From assembly GCF_900299525.1 (NCBI RefSeq), contig NZ_OMKA01000003.1, positions 372,001-436,000 of the forward strand: 64,000 nucleotides of DNA, read 5' to 3'. The notes below the pieces were generated by a model. It did no database searches, was not told the origin of the DNA, and was given only the letters and a program-made list of their open reading frames with translations. The number at the start of each line of letters is the position of its first letter. Position 1 is the first letter of the stretch. Source of the stretch: Aquimarina sp. Aq78 (GTDB lineage: Bacteria; Bacteroidota; Bacteroidia; Flavobacteriales; Flavobacteriaceae). This document shows, in pieces, positions 50,984 through 60,032 of the stretch. Made by a program: the position numbers and the translations under genes.

Positions 50984-53286
50984 TGAGTTTACGAATTATA
51001 CCTTTCTTTTTTTTAATTTTCATGGCCTGTAAAAGTCCTGATTCATCATTCCCTGTTAATCAATCTTTGAGTATCACCCCCATACCTTTCAAAGTAAATC
51101 AAAAACAAGGATATTTCGAGATCAACAAAAAAACTGCTTTTCTATGTACTGATGCTTCTTCTGAAGTTATCGCAAGTTTTTTTATCGAAAAAATGAAGAC
51201 TCTCACAGGTCATTCTTTTTCAATAGATAATGAAAATAACACTAAAAACAGCATTCAACTAATCAAAGAAAGTACGCTAGACTTTGGTGAAGAAGAATAT
51301 CGTCTGTCTATATCAAAAGACGAGATAAAAATAAAAGCAAAAACCGATCAAGGATTGTTTTATGGAATGCAAACTTTTATGCAACTTCTTCCGTTATATG
51401 ATGCCAATTCAAAAAATCAAATGCATTTTCCTGTTAAAATCCAGGCTCTAGATATAGAAGATAAACCTCGTTTCGGTTGGCGAGGAATGCATCTGGATGT
51501 TTCCAGGCATTTCTTCTCAATTGATTTTATCAAAAAACAACTTGATCTATTATCTCTTTTCAAGATCAACAAATTTCATTGGCACTTAACAGATGATCAG
51601 GGATGGCGAATAGAAATTAAAAAATACCCTAAACTTACAAAGATAGGTTCCAAAAGAAAAAATGCTGATGGTTCTTTTCATCAAGGATTTTATACTCAAG
51701 AAGAAATAAAAGAAGTCGTACAATACGCCAAAGAAAGATTTATTGATGTAATTCCAGAATTTGACACACCAGGGCATGCTATAGCAATTTTGGCAGGATA
51801 CCCAGAGCTTTCTTGTAGTGAAGAAAAATATAAGGTAAGGAATTTATGGGGTGTCGAGTCTAGTATACTATGTGCCGGAAAAGAAGAAACTTACACTTTT
51901 ATAGAAGATGTAGTCCAGGAACTATCAACTCTTTTTCCTTATGAATACTATCATATGGGAGGAGATGAAGTACCTAAAGATCAATGGAAAAATTCTGCAG
52001 AATGTCAGAAATTAAAACAACGCGAAGGCCTAAAAGATGAAAAAGAAATTCAAAGTTATTTTATGGCTCGTGTAGAAAAAATCTTATCAAAATATCAGAA
52101 AAAAATGATTGGATGGGATGAGATTCTGGAAGGTGGTATTACCCCTACTACAAATATTATGTCATGGCAAGGAGAAGAAGGTGGAATCAATGCCGCTAAT
52201 AAAGGACATGATGTTATTATGACTCCTGCTAAGTATTGTTATTTTAATTTTTATCAAGGAGATTTTAAAGCAGAACCTTTAGCTTTTGGAGGGTATATCC
52301 CACTAGACAAAGTATATCACTATGATCCAATACCAAAAGAAATTGAAGAAGATAAAAAGAAACATATTTTAGGCGCACAAGGAAATGTCTGGACCGAATA
52401 TACTTATGAAGAAGAAACAATTGAGTACCTGCTATATCCGCGTATCATAGCATTGGCAGAGACTACATGGTCACAAAAAGAAAATAAAAAATTCGATGAT
52501 TTCTTAAATAGATTAAATAGTGTTTATGATGTATTAGAACATTATAATATCAATTACCATATTCCTCTTCCCGAGGGGCCTACTTCAAATAAGATTGTAT
52601 TTACTGATAGTATAAGTATTCCTTTTTCTACCACACATCCGGTTAAAATGGTATACACTACAGATGGAACAGATCCAATAGCAACTAGCACAGCATATAT
52701 CGAACCTTTAAATTTTAAGGAAAATACAGAACTACGAATTGCTTCAATATTGAAAAGTGGAAAAATGAGTAGTATTCGAAAATTGAACATCACAAAAGAA
52801 AATCTCATTGCTTCTTCTGATACAGCAGAATTATCTCAGGGACTTATCATGAAAGAAATAAAAGGTTATTTCAAAAGTATCAGTGATGTTAATGATATTA
52901 CTAAAAGCCATACATCTACTATTAAAAATATCAAAGATGCGAATACAACATATCACTGGGGACATGAAGTAAATGAAGATAATTTCAAGGCTGTTTTTCT
53001 TAATGGTTATGTTGACATCCCAGAGGATGGAGTGTATTATTTTTCTAGTACGCAAGATCAGATATGGATAGCGGATCAACTCGTTATTGATTATAAAACC
53101 CCATTAAAAAAACATCCAAAAGAAAGCTCAATCGCTTTACAAAAAGGAAAACATAAACTTAAGATAGTGTATCTAAACAATATAGCAAAAGGTTGGGCAA
53201 CAGATTGGAATACTGTAGAACTCAAATATAGAAAAGCTTCTGAGGTTGATTATAAAGAAATAGATGAACATATGATTTTTCATTAA
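50983..53286 (+). CDS. GH20 beta-N-acetylhexosaminidase lipoprotein
   Basis: The 767-residue lipoprotein (lipobox IFMACKSPD, Cys at about residue 16) has a GH20b domain (about 35-155), a GH20 barrel (about 165-505) with the catalytic pair D328-E329 in HMGGDEVPK and the substrate-assisted acetamido site, a small C-terminal CHB_HEX_C-like domain (about 525-605) and a PA14-like domain (about 620-755). It releases terminal GlcNAc from chitooligosaccharides after their uptake. The PA14-like domain may bind the sugar. It is translationally coupled to the GlcNAc kinase and followed by the GH18 lipoprotein 47 bases later. Confidence 0.95.
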   Translation: MSLRIIPFFFLIFMACKSPDSSFPVNQSLSITPIPFKVNQKQGYFEINKKTAFLCTDASSEVIASFFIEKMKTLTGHSFSIDNENNTKNSIQLIKESTLDFGEEEYRLSISKDEIKIKAKTDQGLFYGMQTFMQLLPLYDANSKNQMHFPVKIQALDIEDKPRFGWRGMHLDVSRHFFSIDFIKKQLDLLSLFKINKFHWHLTDDQGWRIEIKKYPKLTKIGSKRKNADGSFHQGFYTQEEIKEVVQYAKERFIDVIPEFDTPGHAIAILAGYPELSCSEEKYKVRNLWGVESSILCAGKEETYTFIEDVVQELSTLFPYEYYHMGGDEVPKDQWKNSAECQKLKQREGLKDEKEIQSYFMARVEKILSKYQKKMIGWDEILEGGITPTTNIMSWQGEEGGINAANKGHDVIMTPAKYCYFNFYQGDFKAEPLAFGGYIPLDKVYHYDPIPKEIEEDKKKHILGAQGNVWTEYTYEEETIEYLLYPRIIALAETTWSQKENKKFDDFLNRLNSVYDVLEHYNINYHIPLPEGPTSNKIVFTDSISIPFSTTHPVKMVYTTDGTDPIATSTAYIEPLNFKENTELRIASILKSGKMSSIRKLNITKENLIASSDTAELSQGLIMKEIKGYFKSISDVNDITKSHTSTIKNIKDANTTYHWGHEVNEDNFKAVFLNGYVDIPEDGVYYFSSTQDQIWIADQLVIDYKTPLKKHPKESSIALQKGKHKLKIVYLNNIAKGWATDWNTVELKYRKASEVDYKEIDEHMIFH

Positions 53287-53333
53287 CTGTATAATGGCCT
53301 CGCAATATTCACAAACTCTTAATTTAATACACA

Positions 53334-55175
53334 ATGAAATTACTTAAAAGATTATCAGTCGTCTTATTCATTCAGGTTTTTTTATTTTCCTGTACGAATG
53401 AAAGTTTTATAGAAGAAGGGGCTCTGGAGGCTCAAAATTCTGAAACAAGTCTAACAGACAAGGCAGCACTCACAGAACCTATTGTCTTAGGATATTTCCC
53501 TTCCTGGTCAGAAAGTTGGGCCGGACCTGGGCAAGGATCAAAACTAAGAGATATCCCAGAACATATCACTCACGTTTTTTTGGCATTTGCAAAGCCTAAT
53601 CTTCGTTATCAAAAAGGTTCTTTAGATATTACCAATACCGGTATTCAAACTCCTTACGGAGGGGCTACTTTAAAAGAATCTGTTGCAGCTCTAAAATCAA
53701 AAGGCATCAAAGTTATTTTATCTGTAGGTGGAGAAACGTATTGGGGTACAGATGCAGCTTATGATATAAATTATCAGCAGATCAAAGATCTGGTAGATGA
53801 CATGGGATTTGAAGGTATCGATTGGGATTTTGAACCCAATGGTAGTTTTGCCACCATAGGAGAACCTATAAATGTACAACGCTTCATCGATTTCTTTACA
53901 AATTCAAGAGCTATTATGCCAAAAGGACAATACTTATTAGCCTGTGCTCCTGCGGGAGTTGGAGCTTTAGGAGGTGCAAATAATAATGACCCCTCCTCTC
54001 CTTTCGCCTATAGTAAAAGAAACACAGTAACTGGAGAGTCCGATACTAACTTATTCAATGCTACTTCACCTAACCAAGGCATTAGTTTATTTGGTTTTGC
54101 TACTACAGGGCATATGATTCCTGTAATGGAAGCTGTTGGTGATAAAATTGATCTTATTGCATATCAAGGATATAATACGGGAGCTGCCAGTAATAGAAAA
54201 ATTATGTATGATGCATATAAACACTACTCAAACCAGTATGGCTTTTCTATTGCAGCCGGAGTTCATTATCCTAATGAACCTTGGGGGCCTTATTATGAAT
54301 ATACCTATCAAAATATAGCAGAGCTATCTAACCATATTTCTGTAAATAACAGCTCTAATGATGGAGTTATGATATGGCAATTATTACTTGGTAATACGAC
54401 TTCTTCTGCATATGGATATCTTCATGTTGCAAGTCAGGTACTTAATGGTGTATCACAATCTCAGGCCATAGCCAATGCAGAAAACTATCCAGAATCTCCA
54501 TACTCTGGCGATGGCGGTGGAGGTGGTGGATCAGGCTGTGAATCTGCGCCATGGAATGCTTCTGCTGTTTATAACACTGGTCAGGAAGTTGTGCATAACA
54601 ATAAATTATATCGTGCAAAATGGTGGACGCAAAATGATAATCCATCATCAAATTCTGGAGCAGGATTGCCATGGGAATTTGTTCAGAATTGTAATGGTAA
54701 CGGAGGAGGAAACAACCAATCTCCTTCTGTATCTATCACATCTCCTACAAATAACCAATCGGTAACCGAGGGGCAGTCTATCAATATTACAGCAAATGCT
54801 TCTGATACCGATGGGACAATTACTAAAGTTGAATTTTTTCAAGGAACTACTAAACTTGGAGAAGACACAACAAGTCCATATAGCTATTCCTGGAATAATG
54901 CTGCTGTAGGAAGTTATAGCCTAAGTGCTGTTGCTACAGATAATGCTAATGCAACATCTACATCGGCTACAGTATCCATTATTATTACTTCTTCTGGTGG
55001 TGGTAACGGTGGTTCTTGTAGCGGGATTGCAAATTGGGAAGCATATCCAACAGTATATAATGTGGGAGATAAAGTAGTATACCAAGGTACATTATACGAA
55101 GCTCAGTCAGGGCCAATATGGGTAACCCCAGGTAGTGGTGAACACTGGTGGAAAACTATAGGAACCTGTAACTAA
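53334..55175 (+). CDS. GH18 chitinase lipoprotein with CBM5/12 domains
   Basis: The 613-residue protein has a lipobox (VFLFSCTNESF, Cys at about residue 20) and a GH18 domain (about 48-385) with the catalytic motif FEGIDWDFEPNG near residues 158-169; the first Asp of the usual DxxDxDxE is Glu. A CBM5/12 of the KWWTQNDNP type (about 403-455), an Ig-like domain (about 462-555) and a last CBM5/12-like domain (SGIANWEAYPTVYNVGDKVV) follow. Unlike the other chitinases it has no T9SS tail, so it should stay on the outer membrane and cut oligomers at the SusCD complex or in the periplasm. A strong terminator ends the operon. Confidence 0.94.
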   Translation: MKLLKRLSVVLFIQVFLFSCTNESFIEEGALEAQNSETSLTDKAALTEPIVLGYFPSWSESWAGPGQGSKLRDIPEHITHVFLAFAKPNLRYQKGSLDITNTGIQTPYGGATLKESVAALKSKGIKVILSVGGETYWGTDAAYDINYQQIKDLVDDMGFEGIDWDFEPNGSFATIGEPINVQRFIDFFTNSRAIMPKGQYLLACAPAGVGALGGANNNDPSSPFAYSKRNTVTGESDTNLFNATSPNQGISLFGFATTGHMIPVMEAVGDKIDLIAYQGYNTGAASNRKIMYDAYKHYSNQYGFSIAAGVHYPNEPWGPYYEYTYQNIAELSNHISVNNSSNDGVMIWQLLLGNTTSSAYGYLHVASQVLNGVSQSQAIANAENYPESPYSGDGGGGGGSGCESAPWNASAVYNTGQEVVHNNKLYRAKWWTQNDNPSSNSGAGLPWEFVQNCNGNGGGNNQSPSVSITSPTNNQSVTEGQSINITANASDTDGTITKVEFFQGTTKLGEDTTSPYSYSWNNAAVGSYSLSAVATDNANATSTSATVSIIITSSGGGNGGSCSGIANWEAYPTVYNVGDKVVYQGTLYEAQSGPIWVTPGSGEHWWKTIGTCN

Positions 55176-55197
55176 AAATAGTTTTTGATTGTTTAAA

Positions 55198-55236
55198 GTC
55201 CTCCGACACAATGGATCAGTGAAGGAGGACTTTTTT
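55198..55236. terminator. Terminator at the end of the chitin locus
   Basis: GTCCTCC (55198-55204) pairs with GGAGGAC (55224-55230), followed by six T residues. It also overlaps the 3' end of the convergent AAC(3) gene. Confidence 0.88.
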
Positions 55237-56020
55237 ATATATTCATAGTATCAAAATAACTAGTTCCATAATCAACCAATGTTTTTGCTGAGCATAGAAT
55301 TGAATCTGCTGTTCCTACTTTTCCTATACTTGCGTTTCTATCCTTCAAATATGATGCTCCTATTTTAGGAAAATAAGTACCATTATCATTTCCCATATCT
55401 TCTACTTCAACCCATACTCTTTTAATATTACGAAAAATCGGATATGTACTAGTTGTGGTTCTCCTGTTTTTTGATTTTGATTCTGCAAAATGAAGCATTG
55501 TACATCGATTGAATCCTACTCCCAATAGGAGTATTTCGAAATTAAGGTCATAAACTTTTTCGTAAGGAGTATTTTCTCCTTCTGAAATTTCTAAAGTATG
55601 AGTTTTTGTGATTTCAGCTGATAGTTTCCCCCAGGCAGACACCGAACTAATAGGGTGATCGCTTCGTACAGTTTCAGGCCAGTTTCTAAATGTTTCTGGT
55701 ATTGCTCCCATTGTTGTTGGTGTTGTATTGAGATCAAACACAGGTAAATGTTCTACTATTTTTGGTATCCAGCTTTCTGGGATTTTGGTTTCACCCCAAT
55801 CGTTAGGGTGCAAACAAAATGGAGTTGCAGCGGGCATAACAATAGTTCCCTCTTTACCAATGATATCAATTAGCGCGCTCACCACTGTTTGTGCTCCTCC
55901 AATTACCCACCCTATCTTACTTAACGAAGAATGGAGCATTAAGTTCATTCCAGCCTTAACTCCTATTGCTCGGAAATCTTTAATCAATTCACTTTTAGAA
56001 ATTGGTAGAAGTTCTGTCAT
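55235..56020 (-). CDS. AAC(3)-family N-acetyltransferase
   Basis: The 261-residue protein matches the antibiotic N-acetyltransferase fold: LMLHSSLSKIGWVIGGAQTV (about residues 26-45), TIVMPAATP, and the acetyl-CoA/catalytic motif LGVGFNRCTMLHFAE (about 166-180). Chromosomal members in environmental bacteria often act on unknown amines, so drug resistance should not be assumed. It is transcribed alone, convergent with the chitin locus. The N- and C-termini look complete and the length is usual for the family. Confidence 0.85.
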   Translation of the reverse strand: MTELLPISKSELIKDFRAIGVKAGMNLMLHSSLSKIGWVIGGAQTVVSALIDIIGKEGTIVMPAATPFCLHPNDWGETKIPESWIPKIVEHLPVFDLNTTPTTMGAIPETFRNWPETVRSDHPISSVSAWGKLSAEITKTHTLEISEGENTPYEKVYDLNFEILLLGVGFNRCTMLHFAESKSKNRRTTTSTYPIFRNIKRVWVEVEDMGNDNGTYFPKIGASYLKDRNASIGKVGTADSILCSAKTLVDYGTSYFDTMNI

Positions 56021-56107
56021 AAAAGTTTTACTATTTAGTTATCTATTCTTTTGTAAACGTAGCAGTAGTAATTAATTGAAATGCATCTAATCTAAATATA
56101 ATGTTGC

Positions 56108-56857
56108 TTAGATCTTTCCATTTAGATTTTTAAGCCTTCCCAATTCATCAAATTCTGCAACCAGTACTTTTTCATTTTTTAATCCCTCAATCGTATTTTC
56201 TTGGTTCTTTATTTGAAAATCCTTGTCAATCAAATAGTTTAGAAACGCATTTTTATGATTCATCTCAATACTACTAATAAGTTGTGGGAAATTGGTGAGT
56301 ACTTTTTCTAGCCGGTTATTGTCTATTCTAGGTATGTCTTTACTTTTTATAGTTACAACCATTGTTCCTTGCCCATAATTTGCACAAAAATAAGCATCTG
56401 CATTTAGCATACCACTTACAATAAGTCCCATTTTATGCTCGAACCCCTCCTGTACAGAAAAATGTCCGTTCACAAATTCTTCTATATTATTTTGCTCTCC
56501 AATACTTTTTAATTTTAAAGAACTTTCTAATAAATTTTCAGGTATACCACTCTTTTCATTTGCCCATCCCCACATCCAGGAGAAATCATTAAAAGACAAA
56601 GAACCAATCACTTCAAAAGGAAAGCTATACTCTCCAAAGGTAATAAGGCCCTCATTTAGATTTATATTCCAGGAATGCTCACCAGTTATTTCACTAAAAT
56701 TCTGTTGTTTTTCAAAAGATAAACCTCCATGTAGCTCAAGCAAATCACCGAAGTTATCAAAATTTGATTTCGATAATTTTCTAAATTCATCGGTATTCAT
56801 ACTTACTTTAACTTTTGATTCCTGTTTGTTTCCAAATAATTTTTTGAAGATGCTCAT
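56108..56857 (-). CDS. DUF6882-like cytoplasmic protein
   Basis: The 249-residue protein starts with an amphipathic SIFKKLFGNKQESK leader and has the central pattern SFNDFSWMWGWANEKSGIPE (about residues 90-109), which I recognise from DUF6882 proteins of unknown function. There is no true signal peptide; the start could associate with a membrane. The C-terminal third is charged with a short coiled coil. It lies between the AAC(3) gene and a TPR remnant, both separately transcribed. I cannot assign a function. Confidence 0.8.
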   Translation of the reverse strand: MSIFKKLFGNKQESKVKVSMNTDEFRKLSKSNFDNFGDLLELHGGLSFEKQQNFSEITGEHSWNINLNEGLITFGEYSFPFEVIGSLSFNDFSWMWGWANEKSGIPENLLESSLKLKSIGEQNNIEEFVNGHFSVQEGFEHKMGLIVSGMLNADAYFCANYGQGTMVVTIKSKDIPRIDNNRLEKVLTNFPQLISSIEMNHKNAFLNYLIDKDFQIKNQENTIEGLKNEKVLVAEFDELGRLKNLNGKI

Positions 56858-56967
56858 TTTTCATTTTTAATATTCGTCTTCCAAAAATACGGTTTATTAT
56901 AATTTCTACGGATATCCATCAAAATACAAACCTTTCCACTATCTACAAGAAAACAGGATGATTAAGT

Positions 56968-57345
56968 TTGCTACATTTTCTAAATCGTGATAAAAAAGAG
57001 AATTTATTAATTCTTGAGAATGGTATAAAAGAGTTTTCCCAGGTTCGCTTGAAAAATTTTATAATCAACTCGCTCTTAACTATTTTGAAATTGAAGAGTA
57101 TCAAAAAAGCATTTGGAAATTATAATAAAAGTATTAAATATAATTCTTCATCATTCGATGCTTATGATGGCATTGCTAAAGTCTGTTTGGTTCGAGGTAA
57201 ACATGAAAATGCTGTTCTAAATAATAAAAAATCTATTGAATTGGCTAGAGCCTGTAATGCAAGGCAATGGATGTTAAATCAATTAATTGCAACAATCGCA
57301 CTTTTAGTATTGAGTCATACTGGAAGAAAAACAATGAACCGCTAA
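56968..57345 (+). pseudogene. Frameshifted TPR-protein remnant
   Basis: Three segments of a TPR protein lie in two alternating frames. DKKENLLILENGIKEF is in the frame of 56968; FPGSLEKF then YNQLALNYFEIEEYQKSIWK (57060-57119) is one frame over; NKSIKYNSSSFDAYDGIAK onwards returns to the first. Spliced together they read as consecutive TPR helices of a type often found at the C-terminus of serine hydrolases. At least two frameshifts are needed, and the upstream catalytic part is absent. The simplest view is a decayed gene fragment. A chance 125-codon frame is less likely because the alternate frame restores a perfect TPR pattern. Confidence 0.7.
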
Positions 57346-57443
57346 CAATGAATAAATGACAATTGCTTTCTATCACTAGTAACTATACTTATATATGATG
57401 ATATGGTTAATTTTGAGAACCAAGTCTACTTCATATTTTTTTA

Positions 57444-57456
57444 CCAAATGACAATT
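57444..57456 (+). promoter_or_regulatory. CCAAATGACA motif before the Crp/Fnr gene
   Basis: CCAAATGACA at 57444-57453 ends 35 bases before the regulator start. The same 10-mer occurs inverted at 58056-58065 before the SDR gene. AATGACAATT is also repeated at 57355-57364. It is a candidate binding site for the adjacent Crp/Fnr protein. Confidence 0.45.
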
Positions 57457-57488
57457 CCTATCAAAATGACTTTCATTAATTTTCCCAA

Positions 57489-58046
57489 ATGAAAGAATTT
57501 ATAGATTATATATTGCAGTTTGGTAGTTTAAATCAACAGCAAATAGAGCTTATTAGCAAAAAGGGTGAAGAACTAGAACTTTGCAAAGATGAGTATTTTG
57601 CTGAAGCGGGAAAAATTCTAAAACGAGTTGGATTTATTGTAGAAGGCGTTCTGCGTATAAGTTATTATAATAATAAAGGCGAAGAAATCACAAAATACTT
57701 TCTTGACGAAAATCATTTGATGTTTAAATTGAAAGAAGAGCCATTTACAGAATACGTTCAGGCTGCTACAGATTGTAAATTACTGGTGTTTTCAAATAAA
57801 GATTGGAAAGAAATTTCAAATACAATTGTAGGATGGGATGTTATTTTTCAGAAAATAATTAATAAAACTCTATCCGAAAAATTAGAAAGAAGGAGTCCTT
57901 TAATTGAGCAAAATGCTACCAATCGCTACTTAATGTTCATAGAAGTGTTCCCTAACCTTATCAATCGTATTCCTTTGTCTTATGTTGCTTCTTATTTAGG
58001 TATGACACAATCATCACTAAGTCGAATAAGAAAAAATATAAGCTAA
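57489..58046 (+). CDS. Crp/Fnr-family transcriptional regulator
   Basis: The 185-residue protein has a cyclic-nucleotide-binding-like sensor domain (about 15-115, GKILKRVGFIVEGVLRISYY) and a helix-turn-helix near the C-terminus (RIPLSYVASYLGMTQSSLSR). It lacks the Cys cluster of FNR and the key Arg of true cAMP pockets, as in many Bacteroidetes members. The SDR oxidoreductase gene follows 72 bases later in the same direction, and a shared 10-base motif lies upstream of both, so it probably controls itself and that gene. Confidence 0.9.
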   Translation: MKEFIDYILQFGSLNQQQIELISKKGEELELCKDEYFAEAGKILKRVGFIVEGVLRISYYNNKGEEITKYFLDENHLMFKLKEEPFTEYVQAATDCKLLVFSNKDWKEISNTIVGWDVIFQKIINKTLSEKLERRSPLIEQNATNRYLMFIEVFPNLINRIPLSYVASYLGMTQSSLSRIRKNIS

Positions 58047-58055
58047 TTCGCTTTT

Positions 58056-58065
58056 TGTCATTTGG
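58056..58065 (-). promoter_or_regulatory. Inverted copy of CCAAATGACA before the SDR gene
   Basis: TGTCATTTGG on the plus strand is the exact complement of the 57444-57453 motif; with flanking bases it forms a partial palindrome around ATTTGGCAAAT. It ends 53 bases before the SDR start. Confidence 0.45.
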
Positions 58066-58118
58066 CAAATCTTATTCGATTTTAATCTATCACCTTTGTA
58101 AAATAAAATTAGATAGAT

Positions 58119-58928
58119 ATGAACAAAACAATTTTCATCACAGGTGCTTCACAAGGATTAGGAAAAGTCACTGCTAAATTATTTGCTGCTAAAGGTTGGA
58201 TTGTAATAGCAACTATGAGAAATCCCGAAAAGGAAACCGAATTATCACAATTATCAAACGTTCACTTACTAAAATTAGACATTAGTAATGCTAAACAAAT
58301 TATTGACGTTGTAGCAGATGCAGAAAAAATAAGCCCGATTGACGTTTTATTTAACAATGCTGGTTTTGGTCTTGCTGGGCCGTTAGAAGCCGTTACTAAC
58401 TCACAGTTAGAGAAGTTAATAAACACAAACTTATTAGGTACTATATTTGTAACAAAAGCTTTTATTCCTTTTTTTAAGAAAAGGAATAACGGAACAATTA
58501 TTACTACCACATCTTCTACGGCATATATTCCATACCCATTTATTGCAGTATACGAAGCTACAAAAGCGGCATTAGAAAACTGGACTGCAAGTATGAGCTA
58601 TGAGTTAGGTAGGTTTGGAATAGATACTAAAACTGTTGTACCTGGTTATATGCAAACTAATTTTGGTAATAATGGTGAATTCGTATCTCATCCAGATTAT
58701 CAAGAAGATTTTAATAAATACATTAAAGTATTAAAATCTGAAATTGGTTCTATTTCAGATAATCCAGAAGACATTGCAATGGTTGTATTTGAAGCTGCAA
58801 CAGACAATAAAAAGCAAATAAATTACATTGCGGGGAATCACGCCACAAAAGAAGTTGAATGGTTTAAAAAAGAAGGGATGGAGGTTGTAATACAAACAAT
58901 GAAAGAACGGTTTTTTGATCAAAAATAA
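58119..58928 (+). CDS. Short-chain dehydrogenase/reductase (classical SDR)
   Basis: The 269-residue cytoplasmic enzyme has the cofactor motif TGASQGLGKVTAKLF (TGxxxGxG, residues 7-21), the NNAGFG motif (about 78-83), catalytic Ser in TTTSSTAY and YEATK (Tyr-x-x-x-Lys, at about residues 147-151). The residues after motif I (MRNPEKE) favour NADP(H). The substrate is unknown. It follows a Crp/Fnr regulator and converges on an HxlR gene, with only two bases between the stop codons. Regulation by either or both is plausible. Confidence 0.93.
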   Translation: MNKTIFITGASQGLGKVTAKLFAAKGWIVIATMRNPEKETELSQLSNVHLLKLDISNAKQIIDVVADAEKISPIDVLFNNAGFGLAGPLEAVTNSQLEKLINTNLLGTIFVTKAFIPFFKKRNNGTIITTTSSTAYIPYPFIAVYEATKAALENWTASMSYELGRFGIDTKTVVPGYMQTNFGNNGEFVSHPDYQEDFNKYIKVLKSEIGSISDNPEDIAMVVFEAATDNKKQINYIAGNHATKEVEWFKKEGMEVVIQTMKERFFDQK

Positions 58929-58930
58929 TT

Positions 58931-59254
58931 TTATAATTGTTTACCAAAATCATCTAAGACTTTTAGCACAGGAATAAGCTCTTTTCCTTTTTTTGTTAAA
59001 GAGTACTCTACTTTTTTAGGATACACTTCATAATCTTTTTTTTGAATAATACCATCATCTACTAATTCGCCTAGCTGTTTGGTTAAAGCTCTTTTAGAAG
59101 CTTCGGGGTTGTATTTTTCTAAATCTTTGAGTCTACAACTCCCTCTATTAAGTTCACATAATAGTGCAAGTTTCCATTTCCCGGAAATAACATGTAATGT
59201 TCTTTCCATCGGACAATCAATTTTTAAAGGTGTTTTTCTGGTGTAAGTTCCCAT
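58931..59254 (-). CDS. HxlR-family transcriptional regulator
   Basis: The 107-residue winged-helix protein has the family Cys in DCPMERTLHVISGKWKLALL (residues about 14-33) and the wing IIQKKDYEVYPKKVEYSLTK. It has the usual compact length. It converges on the SDR gene, whose expression it may influence, since HxlR genes are often next to oxidoreductases they control. Two copies of TCCTAAAAAAA spaced 31 bases lie about 95-140 bases upstream of its start. Confidence 0.93.
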   Translation of the reverse strand: MGTYTRKTPLKIDCPMERTLHVISGKWKLALLCELNRGSCRLKDLEKYNPEASKRALTKQLGELVDDGIIQKKDYEVYPKKVEYSLTKKGKELIPVLKVLDDFGKQL

Positions 59255-59347
59255 CTATTATGTTTCTTTAAAATTACAATAAACATAGTGTATATGGTTA
59301 ACGAAAGTATAAAAAACAGCCCTTTTATCAAGTTAAAATGTATCTCG

Positions 59348-59397
59348 TCCTAAAAAAAGTTTACAGTTTTTACTTAAATCCTAAAAAAACTTTACAT
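59348..59397. repeat. Direct repeat upstream of the HxlR gene
   Basis: TCCTAAAAAAAGTTTACA (59348) and TCCTAAAAAAACTTTACA (59379) differ at one base and are 31 bases apart, close to three helical turns. They lie in the 176-base gap between the HxlR and DinB genes. Confidence 0.5.
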
Positions 59398-59430
59398 CTA
59401 TATTTTAATCCTATTATTGGTTTACAATAA

Positions 59431-59979
59431 TTAGTATTTATTAGCTATTCTATTACATTGTACGATATGCCTTTGATTGTGATAAATAAGTACTCTAAAC
59501 GTATCACCCAATTTTAATTTTATCCATTTAGAAATACTGATCGATGTTTTAATCTTACTTAGGTCTTTATTTCTTGCTATATCTAATAATTCTAACGTCT
59601 TGTGTTGTTGTGCTATAAACCTGTCAATACATTTTTCATCCAGATCATTATTAATCGGATTTTTATCTTTGAATGTTTTCATGGTATTCAATTTTTCTCT
59701 GGGAAGCATCATTTTTGCAAAGTAATTCCCCAAAAGGCCTGATTTAAAAACAGAAGCATTTTTTCTTTTCGACCTTAGCATTCTATCTTCAATCTCGGGC
59801 AGATAATAGTCTCCATATAAATTTAAATGTTCCAAACACTCTAAAATACTCCAACTTTCTGGTGTATTTTTCCAGTTGAGTTTTTCTATTGACAGCTGAT
59901 TATATTTTTCTGCTTCATTAATATTTTTTCGTGTTCTTTCTACCAAATCCAGTAGTAAATCTTTTGACGTTATCTTCAT
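59431..59979 (-). CDS. DinB-family protein (DinB_2)
   Basis: The 182-residue protein is a four-helix DinB/YfiT-type protein: the metal ligands are His in ILECLEHLNLYGDYY (about residue 51) and the two His residues of LIYHNQRHIVQCNRI near the C-terminus. Relatives are metal-dependent thiol transferases or proteins of unknown role induced by stress. No partner gene is obvious. It follows the Crp/Fnr gene at 60033-60569 by 53 bases on the same strand and may be its target. Confidence 0.88.
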   Translation of the reverse strand: MKITSKDLLLDLVERTRKNINEAEKYNQLSIEKLNWKNTPESWSILECLEHLNLYGDYYLPEIEDRMLRSKRKNASVFKSGLLGNYFAKMMLPREKLNTMKTFKDKNPINNDLDEKCIDRFIAQQHKTLELLDIARNKDLSKIKTSISISKWIKLKLGDTFRVLIYHNQRHIVQCNRIANKY

Positions 59980-60032
59980 TTGTTTTTTTATACAAAACTC
60001 TATGATTTCAAACTTTAAAACATTGATCGAAA

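Noticed and set aside
55235..56020. AAC(3)-family gene as an acquired aminoglycoside resistance determinant
   Set aside because: No integron, insertion sequence or composition shift is seen around it; chromosomal homologues often have other substrates, so I kept only the family call.
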